From Bacteroidia bacterium (GTDB lineage Bacteria; Bacteroidota; Bacteroidia; M30B66), in contig JAGYKL010000029.1 in the NCBI GenBank assembly GCA_018401705.1, positions 1 through 41,936 of the forward strand: DNA of 41,936 bases. The letters are read 5' to 3'. Each line of letters starts with the position of its first letter. Position 1 is the first letter of the stretch. The position numbers and the translations under genes are program-made. The notes beneath the pieces are model-generated. The model did no database searches. It was not told the DNA's origin and saw nothing but the letters and a program-made list of their open reading frames with translations. Below are positions 32,427 through 40,995 of the stretch, in pieces.

Positions 32427-33566
32427 GCCTGCAACAAAGCCTGTTAAGGAATATGCATTCCCAAGAGTGAATTCTGTTCTACTTTCATAAGAACCCAAAA
32501 CAAAAAAACTTAGATACTTTGAAGCATAATAATCGAACTGAATCTGTGCCTTCACTTTTGTTATATCTAGAGAATTACTTACTATATATCCTTCATTTTC
32601 AACCAAGTTGGTGGTATTGCCAAAAAACGATTTTAAGCCTAAATAGAATTTATCGTTTAATCTGTAGCTTAATGAAGGTTTAGATACTACTGAAAAATTG
32701 CCATCATTATTTTGAAGAATAAGCTCATGAAAAATGCCCAAGCGATTATTTCTCATGGGAAAATAACCAGTGCTAAGGTTCATTTGGAAATAATCGCTGT
32801 AATTAAAGTTCGAATATGATAATTCTAGAGACGAATGCCATTTACCAAAATATTTAGATGCTCCTCCTGAAATAGATTGATAACTAAAATAGCGAGTAAT
32901 ACCCTCAAGAGGCACAAACTCAATCTCAATTAAGTTTCCATTTGCAAAAACCCTCCAACTCTTATTAAAAAACCAAGATGCTTTTGCATGCATTACCTGC
33001 TGCATCGTTGAACCATAGAAATAATCTTGATTAATTAATTGATATGAACCTAATATGGAAAGTCTTTGCAAAGGAGCAATAGAAATGCTAGCAGTTTTAT
33101 ATTCAATTTGTCCTACAGAATCAGAATCACTAAACCTTATTCCGTATTCTGTGGAGAATGATTGTAATTGTGATTCGGCATAATCATTTGGGTGAGCGCC
33201 CATTTTTCGAAGCTTTTTTGCTTCTACTGCCGCCTCATGAAAGCGACCAAAAATAGTTAATGAGGTGTGTAATCTCAGAAGTGCAAAAGTATCTAAAGGA
33301 TTCATTTTGCTTGCCTTCCTAAAATATTCAGCAGACTTCAAATAATCACCATTTTGGAAATAGGCTTCTGCAATTCGATATCTCAAATAATAGTAATCTA
33401 AGCCTGCAGATGTTAGTAATGCCTTTTCATTATTAATCAGTGAATCCCATTGACCATTAACATACCAAGAATATGAAAGTGAATCTGGATTATTAATTCC
33501 TCTCTGAGCTTGGACTTTTAGGGCGAGAAAGCAAATGCAGATAAATTGGAAGAACTTTCGTTGCAT
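32391..33566 (-). CDS. TPR-containing outer-membrane barrel protein (YaiO-like)
   Basis: The 391-residue protein has a signal peptide (MQRKFFQFICICFLALKVQA). About residues 45-115 form two to three TPR-like helical pairs (RIAEAYFQNGDYLKSAEYFRK, FHEAAVEAKKLRK), then a long beta-rich region (about 150-391; LSILGSYQLINQDYFYGS, FNYSDYFQMNLSTGYF) with aromatic strands suggests an outer-membrane barrel similar to YaiO-type proteins. The ATG at 33566 is preferred over the one at 33617, since the signal peptide begins there. It lies 83 bases after sufB on the same strand, but no suf role is suggested by its sequence. Confidence 0.7.
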   Translation of the reverse strand: MQRKFFQFICICFLALKVQAQRGINNPDSLSYSWYVNGQWDSLINNEKALLTSAGLDYYYLRYRIAEAYFQNGDYLKSAEYFRKASKMNPLDTFALLRLHTSLTIFGRFHEAAVEAKKLRKMGAHPNDYAESQLQSFSTEYGIRFSDSDSVGQIEYKTASISIAPLQRLSILGSYQLINQDYFYGSTMQQVMHAKASWFFNKSWRVFANGNLIEIEFVPLEGITRYFSYQSISGGASKYFGKWHSSLELSYSNFNYSDYFQMNLSTGYFPMRNNRLGIFHELILQNNDGNFSVVSKPSLSYRLNDKFYLGLKSFFGNTTNLVENEGYIVSNSLDITKVKAQIQFDYYASKYLSFFVLGSYESRTEFTLGNAYSLTGFVAGLRLCPGRSIWK

Positions 33567-33649
33567 GCGCTGGCTGACTTCAAAAACGCATAAAGGATTA
33601 AAGCAATAGTAACACAATTACTTTAGTCCTGCATTTTTAATGACAGTTA

Positions 33650-35098
33650 TTAACCAACACTTCCTTCTAGACTCACAGAAAGAAGTTTTTGAGCCTCAAC
33701 AGCAAATTCCATTGGCAGTTGATTCAGTACTTCTTTACAATAGCCATTTACTATAAGGCCAATTGCTTTTTCTGTGTCAATACCTCTTTGTTTGCAATAG
33801 AAAAGCTGATCCTCCCCTATTTTCGAGGTTGTTGCTTCGTGCTCTACCTTTCCAGTTGGATTATTAATCTCAATATATGGGAAAGTATGTGCGCCGCAAG
33901 TATCTCCCATTAGTAGGGAATCACATTGCGAGAAATTTCTTGCGTTTGAAGCTTTAGCACCAATTCTAACTAAGCCACGGTAGCTATTCTGACTTTTTCC
34001 TGCAGAAATACCTTTAGAAATTATTGTAGACTTGGTGTTTTTACCTAAGTGTATCATTTTCGTTCCTGTATCTGCTTGTTGCATGTTGTTAGTAACAGCA
34101 ACTGAATAAAACTCACCTACAGAATCATCACCCTTAAGAATAACACTAGGGTATTTCCAGGTTATAGCAGAGCCAGTTTCAACTTGAGTCCAAGAAATCT
34201 TTGATTTGTAACCAGAGCAGATTCCTCGCTTTGTTACGAAATTGTAAATACCGCCCTTACCATTTTTGTCACCTGGATACCAATTTTGAACTGTGCTGTA
34301 CTTTACCTCACCTCTTTCATGAGCTACAATTTCAACAACGGCTGCATGCAATTGATTCTCATCGCGCATTGGTGCTGTGCAACCTTCAAGGTAGCTAACA
34401 TAAGAACCTTCATCGGCAATAATTAAAGTTCTTTCAAATTGACCTGTTCCAGATGCGTTAATTCTGAAATAAGTTGAGAGTTCCATTGGACATCTAACTC
34501 CTTTGGGAATATAGCAGAATGATCCATCAGTAAAAACTGCCGAATTTAGTGCGGCATAGTAATTATCTGTGTAAGGCACTACAGAGCCCATATATTTCTT
34601 AATTAAATCAGGATGCTCATGAACAGCTTCGCTGAACGAACAAAAGATGATTCCTAATTCTGAGAGTTTTTCTTTGAAAGTAGTTTTTACTGAAACTGAA
34701 TCAATAACAGCATCAACAGCAACTCCTGTTAGTCTTTTCTGCTCTTCAAGGGAAATACCGAGTTTTGCGAATGTTTTTAGTAATTCAGGATCTACCTCAT
34801 CTAAGCTATTAAGTACCTTTTGCTTTTTTGGGGCAGCGTAATAAATAATATTCTGAAAATCTATCTTAGGATAGTGAATGTGAGCCCATTCTGGCTCTAC
34901 CATTTTTAGCCAATATGCATAAGCTTTTAAACGATACTCAAGAAGCCATTCTGGTTCTTTCTTTTTTGCCGAAATAAACCTGATTATATCTTCATTGAGC
35001 CCTTTAGGAGCTGAATCCATCTCAATGTCAGAGCTGAATCCATATTTATAATCAGAATTTATATGTGCTTCTAGTAATTCGTTGCCTTGAGCCGCCAT
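33650..35098 (-). CDS. sufB: Fe-S cluster assembly scaffold SufB
   Basis: SufB is the cluster-scaffold subunit of the SufBCD complex. The 482-residue product has the N-terminal [25 protein letters not shown] segment, the [17 protein letters not shown] region and the beta-helix core [19 protein letters not shown] with [18 protein letters not shown] (cysteine conserved), ending [19 protein letters not shown]. It is 21 bases after the SufA-type gene, so the two are cotranscribed. sufC, sufD and sufS do not follow: the next gene is a TPR-barrel protein. The operon therefore appears shortened or dispersed. Confidence 0.95.
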   Translation of the reverse strand: MAAQGNELLEAHINSDYKYGFSSDIEMDSAPKGLNEDIIRFISAKKKEPEWLLEYRLKAYAYWLKMVEPEWAHIHYPKIDFQNIIYYAAPKKQKVLNSLDEVDPELLKTFAKLGISLEEQKRLTGVAVDAVIDSVSVKTTFKEKLSELGIIFCSFSEAVHEHPDLIKKYMGSVVPYTDNYYAALNSAVFTDGSFCYIPKGVRCPMELSTYFRINASGTGQFERTLIIADEGSYVSYLEGCTAPMRDENQLHAAVVEIVAHERGEVKYSTVQNWYPGDKNGKGGIYNFVTKRGICSGYKSKISWTQVETGSAITWKYPSVILKGDDSVGEFYSVAVTNNMQQADTGTKMIHLGKNTKSTIISKGISAGKSQNSYRGLVRIGAKASNARNFSQCDSLLMGDTCGAHTFPYIEINNPTGKVEHEATTSKIGEDQLFYCKQRGIDTEKAIGLIVNGYCKEVLNQLPMEFAVEAQKLLSVSLEGSVG

Positions 35099-35119
35099 AA
35101 TTATTGCAGTTTTTAATGT

Positions 35120-35446
35120 TTATACGGCAAAGCTTTCGCCGCATCCGCAAGTTCTAGTTGCATTAGGATTATTAAATGAGAACCCTTTTCCGTTAAGACC
35201 GCCTGAATACTCCAGAACGGTGCCAACTAAATACAAGAAACTTTTCTTGTCAACTAAAATCTTAACTCCCTTATCTTCAAAAAGTTGATCACCTTCCAAT
35301 TTCTGAGCATCAAAGTCCATCTTGTAAGATAAACCTGAGCAACCTCCACCTTCAACTCCTACTCGTAAATAACTGTCTGTACTAACTTTACTTTCTGCCA
35401 TAAGGCTAAGAAGTTTTTCCTTTGCTGTTTCTGATACGCTTATCAT
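35120..35446 (-). CDS. A-type iron-sulfur carrier (SufA/ErpA/IscA family)
   Basis: The 108-residue protein has the three conserved cysteines of A-type carriers: one in VEGGGCSGLSYKM and two in ATRTCGCGESFAV at the end. A-type proteins deliver [4Fe-4S] clusters from the Suf scaffold to target enzymes. It stands first in the sufA-sufB pair. The start at 35446 (MISVSETAKEKLLSL) fits the family; the upstream extension to 35485 would cover the promoter. A TATTTTTG element at 35475-35482 and a palindrome at 35512-35528 lie upstream. Confidence 0.9.
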   Translation of the reverse strand: MISVSETAKEKLLSLMAESKVSTDSYLRVGVEGGGCSGLSYKMDFDAQKLEGDQLFEDKGVKILVDKKSFLYLVGTVLEYSGGLNGKGFSFNNPNATRTCGCGESFAV

Positions 35447-35474
35447 CTTAATTGACTTATAGTATTTCAAAACA

Positions 35475-35482
35475 CAAAAATA
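35475..35482 (-). promoter_or_regulatory. Promoter -7 element for sufA-sufB
   Basis: The minus strand reads TATTTTTG, 28 bases before the ATG at 35446. It lies about 30 bases downstream (in transcript direction) of the 35512-35528 palindrome. Confidence 0.5.
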
Positions 35483-35511
35483 CAATGCTTGTTTTAAATA
35501 TCATCATTTTA

Positions 35512-35528
35512 TTTAGAATAATTCTAAA
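35512..35528. promoter_or_regulatory. Fur/PerR-like 7-1-7 inverted repeat upstream of sufA-sufB
   Basis: TTTAGAAT A ATTCTAAA: two perfect 8-base arms around one central base. It has the 7-1-7 architecture of the Fur/PerR/Zur family of boxes (for example PerR, TTATAAT-N-ATTATAA), with a G/C pair at one position. It sits about 50 bases upstream of the predicted sufA start point, next to the -33 region. A sufAB operator controlled by iron or peroxide is plausible. The site is also 63 bases from the TTG of the divergent PAS-LuxR promoter. Confidence 0.55.
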
Positions 35529-35590
35529 CAACAGCAAGCAGATGTTGCAAATTCACCTTTAAATTAAGCACAAGCAGAATTATTATGGTA

Positions 35591-35619
35591 TTGATAGATT
35601 AAACATTCAATTATATTTG
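35591..35619 (+). promoter_or_regulatory. Promoter of the PAS-LuxR regulator (-33 and -7)
   Basis: TTG at 35591-35593, 18 bases, then TATATTTG at 35612-35619. It is one base short of ideal. The ATG at 35642 follows after 22 bases. Confidence 0.6.
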
Positions 35620-35641
35620 TTCGGAATTGACATATAATAAG

Positions 35642-36409
35642 ATGCATTATCAGCAGGCGGACGAAGAAATAAACAGACAATTAAAGAAGTGGCTTGATTC
35701 AACACAAGCCTCACCAATAAATAAGAGCGTTGAGGGTTTTATTCTGCAATCTGGTCATTCACTTGAATTACTTTCGGATGCCAGAGTTGCATCGTTTATA
35801 TATAACTTTTCTCAGGGGAATTATTATTATTTCAACGATTATTTCGCCCATATAATGGGTGTTTCAAGAGAATATATTAAACAGTGTGGAATAAGAATAA
35901 TGCAAGAAAGAGTGCATCCTGACGACTTCTTAAAGTGTTTAAGTATCACTCATCAGGCGCTCAAAGAATTTGATCTTATGAAGGAGGCTGAGCGAGATTC
36001 TACTCAATTTAGGTTCTTTTTCAGGCTGCAGCAGAAATCAGGTGAATACTCTTGGGTAATGCAAAGCAATCGTCATGTTAAATGGGACCCATCCCTTCCA
36101 AGTCTTGATTTGGCCTATATCATTGAGCTATTTGACCAAATTCATCCCATGAAAGTAATGGGAGTTCTTCAAACCGCCAGAAGGTCTATTGAAATTTTCC
36201 CAACAGGAGAAGTTGAATTACTTAGTCAGTTATCGCAAAGAGAAATGGAAATTCTCAGACTCATTGCAATGGGCCTTTCTTCTAAGGAGATTTCAGATAA
36301 GCTTATCATCTCTGCCAATACAGTAAAATCGCATAGAAGAAATATACTTCAAAAATTAAACGTTAAAAACATGATGCTAGCAGTGAATATGCTTGACAGT
36401 CTTTCTTAA
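35642..36409 (+). CDS. PAS-domain LuxR-type transcription regulator
   Basis: The 255-residue protein has a PAS-like sensor region (about residues 50-170: FSQGNYYYFNDYFAHIMGVSR, then RFFFRLQQKSGEYSWVMQS, with the KxGxYxW/V end of a PAS fold) and a C-terminal LuxR/FixJ helix-turn-helix (about 195-250: LSQREMEILRLIAMGLSSKEI, ISANTVKSHRRNILQKL). No phospho-acceptor domain is present. Its ligand is unknown. The ATG at 35642 is preferred to the TTG at 35627, because the former is 22 bases from the -7 element. It is divergent from sufA-sufB, and its last 4 bases overlap the SGNH hydrolase gene. Confidence 0.85.
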   Translation: MHYQQADEEINRQLKKWLDSTQASPINKSVEGFILQSGHSLELLSDARVASFIYNFSQGNYYYFNDYFAHIMGVSREYIKQCGIRIMQERVHPDDFLKCLSITHQALKEFDLMKEAERDSTQFRFFFRLQQKSGEYSWVMQSNRHVKWDPSLPSLDLAYIIELFDQIHPMKVMGVLQTARRSIEIFPTGEVELLSQLSQREMEILRLIAMGLSSKEISDKLIISANTVKSHRRNILQKLNVKNMMLAVNMLDSLS

Positions 36410-37011
36410 AAATCAATATCCTTAATAGCTTTAAAGGCTTCTTCGGCCCAAAGGGCATACATCTTACCTGAGTAATGAAGTTTATCTTCAACTAAATACT
36501 CATCATTAAAATACATCCTGCTTAACTCAGTAATGCTGCAGTAATTTACATTTAGCTCAGTACTAATCTCTTTATTAATAGTATTGAACGTATCAATTTC
36601 AGCTGAAATTTTATTTTGGTCTCTATCCTTAGCAAAAGGAGTCTTCCCCCAATCGGGGATAGAAAGCACAATAACATGAGATAAGTTTCCTGCAACAAAC
36701 TTTATTGACTGTTTTAGCAAAGCCCTAAATTCAATAGAATACTGCTCAGGTGAAAGGCCTCTGTATTGATTATTAACACCAATCAAGAGTGAAACTAAAT
36801 CAAAGTTCTCTTGAATATGTTCTTTTTCAATAGCTTCAGCTAGTTCCCCGGTTGTCCATCCTGTTTTTGCAATGATTCTTGGATTCTGAAAATGTTGTTT
36901 ATTGAGATTGAGTATGTCAACCAATTGTTTACTCCAAGTAAAATCCTCATCAACTCCTTCACCTATGGTGTAAGAATCGCCTAATGACAAAACACGACCT
37001 CCGAATTTCAT
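36406..37011 (-). CDS. SGNH/GDSL-family hydrolase
   Basis: The 201-residue protein begins GGRVLSLGDSYTIGEGVDE, block I of the SGNH hydrolases with the catalytic serine in GDSY. It also has LIGVNNQYRG (block III, Gly-x-Asn) and a likely catalytic DxxH (DKLHYSG) near the end. No signal peptide is seen, so it is cytoplasmic. Esterase or lipase substrates cannot be read. It starts 9 bases after rpoN and is probably cotranscribed with it. It is convergent with the PAS-LuxR gene, overlapping by 4 bases. Confidence 0.87.
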   Translation of the reverse strand: MKFGGRVLSLGDSYTIGEGVDEDFTWSKQLVDILNLNKQHFQNPRIIAKTGWTTGELAEAIEKEHIQENFDLVSLLIGVNNQYRGLSPEQYSIEFRALLKQSIKFVAGNLSHVIVLSIPDWGKTPFAKDRDQNKISAEIDTFNTINKEISTELNVNYCSITELSRMYFNDEYLVEDKLHYSGKMYALWAEEAFKAIKDIDF

Positions 37012-37020
37012 TCGTAATAA

Positions 37021-38505
37021 TTATAACAACTCTTTTCTAAGTCTGGCAACCGGAATATTAAGCTGCTCCCTGTATTTGGCTACTGTTCTTCTGGCTATAT
37101 TATAACCTTTGTCTCTTAGAACTTGAGCTAACTGGTCGTCGGTTACTGGTTTAGATTTATCCTCATTATTTACAGCCTCTTCAAGAATTTTCTTAACCTC
37201 TCTTGTAGAAACCTCCTCGCCTGAGTCGGTGGATAAGGACTCAGAAAAGAACGATTTGAGCAAAAGAGTTCCGAATGGAGTTTGTATATATTTGCTATTT
37301 GCAACTCTTGAAACTGTTGATATGTCTAAGCCAATTTGCTCTGCTATATCTTTCAAAATCATAGGTCTAAGCTTAGTTTCATCACCATCTTGGAAATATT
37401 CATATTGATATTCCAATATCGCTTGCATAGTTAGCATGAGTGTTTGCTGCCTTTGCTTAATGGCATCAATAAACCAACGAGCCGAATCTATTTTTTGCTT
37501 CACAAAAAGGATGGCATCTTTTTGCTCTTTACCATTGGTCTTTTTGGATTTGCTGTAGTGATCGAGCATTTCCTGATAAGTTCTTGAAACCTTTAACTCA
37601 GGTGCATTTCTTGAATTTAAATAAAGCTCAAGACTACCTTCATTATTAGTTAAGATAAAATCAGGTGTTATATGCTGAGTATTCTTTGTTGAATCATTCT
37701 GAGAATTACCGGGTTTTGGATTCAGCTTAAGGATTTCCTTAATGGCATCCTTCAATTGATCCTCTGTTAACTCTAGCTTCTTTAGTATTCTGTCGTAGTG
37801 CTTTCTTGAGAAATCTTCCATACATTCTTTTAGAATGTATGCAGCAGTTTTTAGTTCAACAGTTTGATGCTCTTTTCTTTTCAGCTGAATAAGCAGGCAT
37901 TCCTGAAGTGTTCTTGCACCTATTCCGGGAGGATCTAGCTCCTGCACTTCTTTTAATAAGCGCTCAACTTCAACTTCTGAAGTGAAAATATTTTGTGAAA
38001 AAGCAAGATCATCAACAACCGACTCTATATCGCGGCGCATGTAGCCATCTTCATCAAGGTTTCCAATTAAGTAATCAGCTATTTCAAAATCTTTTTCCGA
38101 CAAACCCCTTAAACTTAATTGCTCATTTAACTGCTCCTGAAATGTAGAACCGCCAGCAAATGGAATTTCCCTTTTCTCATCGTCGGGACTATAATTATTT
38201 GCAGCCATTTTATAGGCAGGCGTTTCATCATCATCAATGTATGAACTTAAATCAAAGTCTTCGCGATTCTGATCAGCATGTGCCTCTTCATCACCGTCGC
38301 TACCTGAGTTAAAAGGATCTTCTATTTCCTTCTCATCACTTTGGTCGTCGCGCTCATTGCCTTCTTCTAATGCCGGATTTATTTCTAACTCTTCTTTTAT
38401 ACGTTGCTCAAGTGCAACCGTAGGCACCTGCAACAATTTCATTAACTGAATCTGCTGCGGAGATAGTTTCTGTTGTAATTTCTGTTGTAAACTTTGCTTT
38501 AGCAT
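37021..38505 (-). CDS. rpoN: RNA polymerase sigma-54 factor
   Basis: The 494-residue protein has the glutamine-rich region I (LKQSLQQKLQQKLSPQQIQ and the helical stretch after it), an acidic region II (about 50-110, many Asp/Glu), the core-binding domain (LDPPGIGARTLQECL), the helix-turn-helix region (LKDIAEQIGLDISTVSRVANSKYI) and the RpoN box IARRTVAKYREQL near the C-terminus. Sigma-54 needs an AAA+ activator, and none is encoded in this window. No convincing -24/-12 promoter (TGGCAC-N5-TTGC) was seen near gene starts here. An SGNH hydrolase gene follows after 9 bases. Confidence 0.95.
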   Translation of the reverse strand: MLKQSLQQKLQQKLSPQQIQLMKLLQVPTVALEQRIKEELEINPALEEGNERDDQSDEKEIEDPFNSGSDGDEEAHADQNREDFDLSSYIDDDETPAYKMAANNYSPDDEKREIPFAGGSTFQEQLNEQLSLRGLSEKDFEIADYLIGNLDEDGYMRRDIESVVDDLAFSQNIFTSEVEVERLLKEVQELDPPGIGARTLQECLLIQLKRKEHQTVELKTAAYILKECMEDFSRKHYDRILKKLELTEDQLKDAIKEILKLNPKPGNSQNDSTKNTQHITPDFILTNNEGSLELYLNSRNAPELKVSRTYQEMLDHYSKSKKTNGKEQKDAILFVKQKIDSARWFIDAIKQRQQTLMLTMQAILEYQYEYFQDGDETKLRPMILKDIAEQIGLDISTVSRVANSKYIQTPFGTLLLKSFFSESLSTDSGEEVSTREVKKILEEAVNNEDKSKPVTDDQLAQVLRDKGYNIARRTVAKYREQLNIPVARLRKELL

Positions 38506-38684
38506 AGTGTTGCAATGTTACCAAATTTTGCTTTCAGGCAGCTAAATCGAGATACAAATAATTATGCAAAAACTGCATTGTAACTCAAAAGCAATTAATT
38601 AAGAACTAATATCGCCATACAATTTTAAAAATCCAGCTATTTCGAAAGCTTTTTCTTCAATTATTAAATAAAAAAGTTGCTATT

Positions 38685-38702
38685 TATATGTACGTACATA
38701 TA
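38685..38702. promoter_or_regulatory. 18-bp perfect palindrome upstream of pirin
   Basis: TATATGTAC GTACATATA: nine bases and their exact reverse complement with no spacer. It ends 5 bases before the -7 element TATCTTTG of the pirin gene, so it covers the space between the -33 and -7 regions. A dimeric repressor bound there would block RNA polymerase. It is one of the two strongest operator candidates in the window. Confidence 0.65.
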
Positions 38703-38707
38703 TTTTG

Positions 38708-38715
38708 TATCTTTG
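38708..38715 (+). promoter_or_regulatory. Promoter -7 element of the pirin gene
   Basis: TATCTTTG, ending 16 bases before the ATG at 38732. It follows the 18-bp palindrome by 5 bases. Confidence 0.55.
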
Positions 38716-38731
38716 TGCAAAGAAACTAGAA

Positions 38732-39601
38732 ATGAAAAGCAGAACAGTTAAAGCCTTACTATTCGCTCATGAATATGCAATGGGAATACTTAGAGTTAAG
38801 CAACCATTCCCATCAGCTTCAGTAGAATATCCAGACCCATTTCTTTTGTTGCATCATGCAAAAGTTAATATCAACCCAGAAAAGAACCTTAAACATGAAG
38901 GTGTTGGACCTCATCCTCACAGAGGATTTTCGCCAGTAACTTTCATATTTGAGGGCGGTGTGCATCATCAAGACAGTCGAGGTAATAATAGTGTAATCTA
39001 TAAAGGTGGTGTACAATGGATGAATGCTGGCATGGGAATAATTCATAGTGAAAGGCCTCCAGCCAACATTCATGAAATTGGCGGTAAACAGGAAATCATT
39101 CAAATGTGGGTAAACACGCCTGCAAGTTCAAAAATGAATCAACCTGAATATCATCCGCTAAGAGCGGAGGATACTCCAACTTGGACAAATCCCCATGGCA
39201 AATCTGCCATTCATGTGGTGAGTGGCACTTTGATGGATTTACAAGGCCCCATCCCTACCCCACTTGATATTAACTCAGCAACAATTGAGCTTTTTGAAGG
39301 TGAATCAATTGAGATTCCTTTCAAAGAAAGTCATGAAGCTTTTATCTATTTGCTTGATGGAGAAATAAATATTCATGGATACGGCCCGGTAAGTGCCGAA
39401 AACGCAGTGTTATTTAATAAAGACGGCGATTCTATTAAGCTCAAGGGTAAGGCTGATACACGATTACTATTTATGAGTGGTGAACCAATTGGTGAGCCAA
39501 TGGCGAGTCATGGCCCTTTTGTGATGAATACAGAATCACAATTAATGATTGCTATGCGCGATTATCAGATGGGTAAAATGGGTGTGTTGGTTGAGGAATA
39601 A
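38732..39601 (+). CDS. Pirin-family bicupin protein
   Basis: The 289-residue protein has the pirin N-terminal cupin: DPFLLLHHAKV, GPHPHRGFSPVTFIFEGGVHHQDS (His ligands of the metal site), GMGIIHSE, and a second cupin after FEGESIEIPF. The C-terminal part ends at MRDYQMGKMGV. Pirins bind iron; some have quercetinase activity and others bind transcription factors, so the role here is open. The ATG at 38732 is preferred to the TTG at 38705, which lies before the -7 element. It is a single gene with an operator-like palindrome in front, suggesting strong regulation. Confidence 0.88.
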   Translation: MKSRTVKALLFAHEYAMGILRVKQPFPSASVEYPDPFLLLHHAKVNINPEKNLKHEGVGPHPHRGFSPVTFIFEGGVHHQDSRGNNSVIYKGGVQWMNAGMGIIHSERPPANIHEIGGKQEIIQMWVNTPASSKMNQPEYHPLRAEDTPTWTNPHGKSAIHVVSGTLMDLQGPIPTPLDINSATIELFEGESIEIPFKESHEAFIYLLDGEINIHGYGPVSAENAVLFNKDGDSIKLKGKADTRLLFMSGEPIGEPMASHGPFVMNTESQLMIAMRDYQMGKMGVLVEE

Positions 39602-39749
39602 TAATTTAAAGGCTTATTTAATCCGACTTCTTGGAGCTAATTGTATTGCACTGTTCGCGAAGGCTTTATATTCAACTTGAAAATAAATTGAAAAAGGCAT
39701 AGGGGTAAAATCAAGTATGCGTGTTTTGAGCATATAAGAAGTAAATTAT

Positions 39750-40964
39750 ATGAAACTCGCAGTATACTCTTTGGCTTTAACACTTTTGACTACTATATCA
39801 ATAGCTCAAGACACAACTAAAACATTAACTCATCCTATACAATTTTCGGTAATTCCGCCATTAAGCACCAATGGAGCGGCCAACGAAAACAGCATTAACA
39901 CTCTTTCATTTAATCTTCTTGCTGGTTATTCTGGGGGCATTGAAGGATTAGAAATGGGTGGCTTTGCCAACATTGTAAAAAACGATGTAAATGGAGCACA
40001 AATGGCAGGTTTTGCCAACATAGTTGGCGGAAGTACCCAAGGTTTACAAATGGCAGGCTTTGCCAATGTGAATCAAAAATCTGTTGAGGGCATACAGATG
40101 GCTGGCTTCACCAACGTTGTGAGTGATAGCATTAAAGCCATACAATTAGCTGGATTTTCAAATGTGGTGAGCGGTTCTGTTCAAGGTGTTCAAGCAGCTG
40201 GCTTTATGAATCTGGCAACGACTGGAGTTACTGGACCTCAAATTTCGGGCTTTCTCAATATGAGCAGAGGCAAAATTAAAGGCTCCCAACTCAGTGGCTT
40301 TTATAATTTATCTGTCGACACCATTGATGGAGCTCAATTAGCAGGATTTATGAATATTTCTGCAAAAAGAATTCAGGGCGCTCAGATTTCAGGATTCCTT
40401 AACGTTGCTCAAGCTCTTTCGGGTGTTCAATTAGGTGTTATAAATATCGCAGACACGCTTGAAAATGGCAGCCCTTTCGGATTTTTAAGTTTCATAAGAA
40501 AAGGGGGATTCATGGCAGTAGAAATTACGGGCGATGAAACATTCTACGCAGGGCTGCAATTCAAAACTGGAAGCAACATATTTTACAACATTTTAAACAT
40601 TGCTGGACGACCAGGCTCAACAGCATACTGGGGATTTGGTTACGGCGTAGGCTCAAACTTGAAGTCATATGGCAAACTGAGAATCAATCTAGATCTGACT
40701 GCCACTCAGGTTAATCGGAATGAATTCTGGACCAATCACCTTAACCTCCTTAGTAGGGCTAAACTTGGTTTTACATGGCAAGCGGCAAAACACTTTGCAA
40801 TAAGTGCAGGCCCCACATTCAACGTGCTTACGCTAAACAAATCCAATTCTGAAGGAATTGCAAGTCTTAAAACCGTAGCTCCTTATTCAGTTTACGACGA
40901 AGTCCATTCTAATAACACGAGACTAATCATGTGGCCTGGAGCTCACCTAAGTCTGCGCTTCTAA
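39750..40964 (+). CDS. 16-residue-repeat surface protein (LA_2272 type)
   Basis: The 404-residue protein has a signal peptide (1-20; LTLLTTISIAQ), a short leader, then about ten 16-residue units (66-224; pattern GxQxAGFxN) and a beta-rich C-terminal domain (about 240-404) ending WPGAHLSLRF. The C-terminal domain matches that of the STN-fused protein at 29510: SPFGFLSFIRKGG resembles LPLGLISIVRKGV, and FGYGVGS resembles FGYGLGS. There is no STN domain here. A TonB-dependent receptor starts 31 bases downstream, so the two are probably one operon. Function is unknown. Confidence 0.8.
   Translation: MKLAVYSLALTLLTTISIAQDTTKTLTHPIQFSVIPPLSTNGAANENSINTLSFNLLAGYSGGIEGLEMGGFANIVKNDVNGAQMAGFANIVGGSTQGLQMAGFANVNQKSVEGIQMAGFTNVVSDSIKAIQLAGFSNVVSGSVQGVQAAGFMNLATTGVTGPQISGFLNMSRGKIKGSQLSGFYNLSVDTIDGAQLAGFMNISAKRIQGAQISGFLNVAQALSGVQLGVINIADTLENGSPFGFLSFIRKGGFMAVEITGDETFYAGLQFKTGSNIFYNILNIAGRPGSTAYWGFGYGVGSNLKSYGKLRINLDLTATQVNRNEFWTNHLNLLSRAKLGFTWQAAKHFAISAGPTFNVLTLNKSNSEGIASLKTVAPYSVYDEVHSNNTRLIMWPGAHLSLRF
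39945..40421 (+). repeat. Ten tandem 48-bp coding units (16-residue repeats)
   Basis: The units run GLEMGGFANIVKNDVN, GAQMAGFANIVGGSTQ, GLQMAGFANVNQKSVE and so on, nine exactly 16 codons and the tenth 15. Gly, Gln, Gly-Phe and Asn are constant and the second half varies. The same unit occurs at 30338-30817, so the two proteins share an ancestral repeat array. Confidence 0.85.
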
Positions 40965-40995
40965 TATTCTCCAAAACACTGTTAATCTATATCTT

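Noticed and set aside
35485-35485. Upstream extension of the A-type carrier to 35485
   Set aside because: It would overlap the -7 element, and family members start at MISVSETAKEK.
38506-38684. Sigma-54 promoter or regulatory RNA before rpoN and pirin
   Set aside because: No TGGCAC-N5-TTGC pattern and no strong structure other than the palindrome at 38685.
39602-39749. Gap before the second repeat protein searched for a promoter or sRNA
   Set aside because: AT-rich, no full TAnnTTTG element or strong hairpin found.
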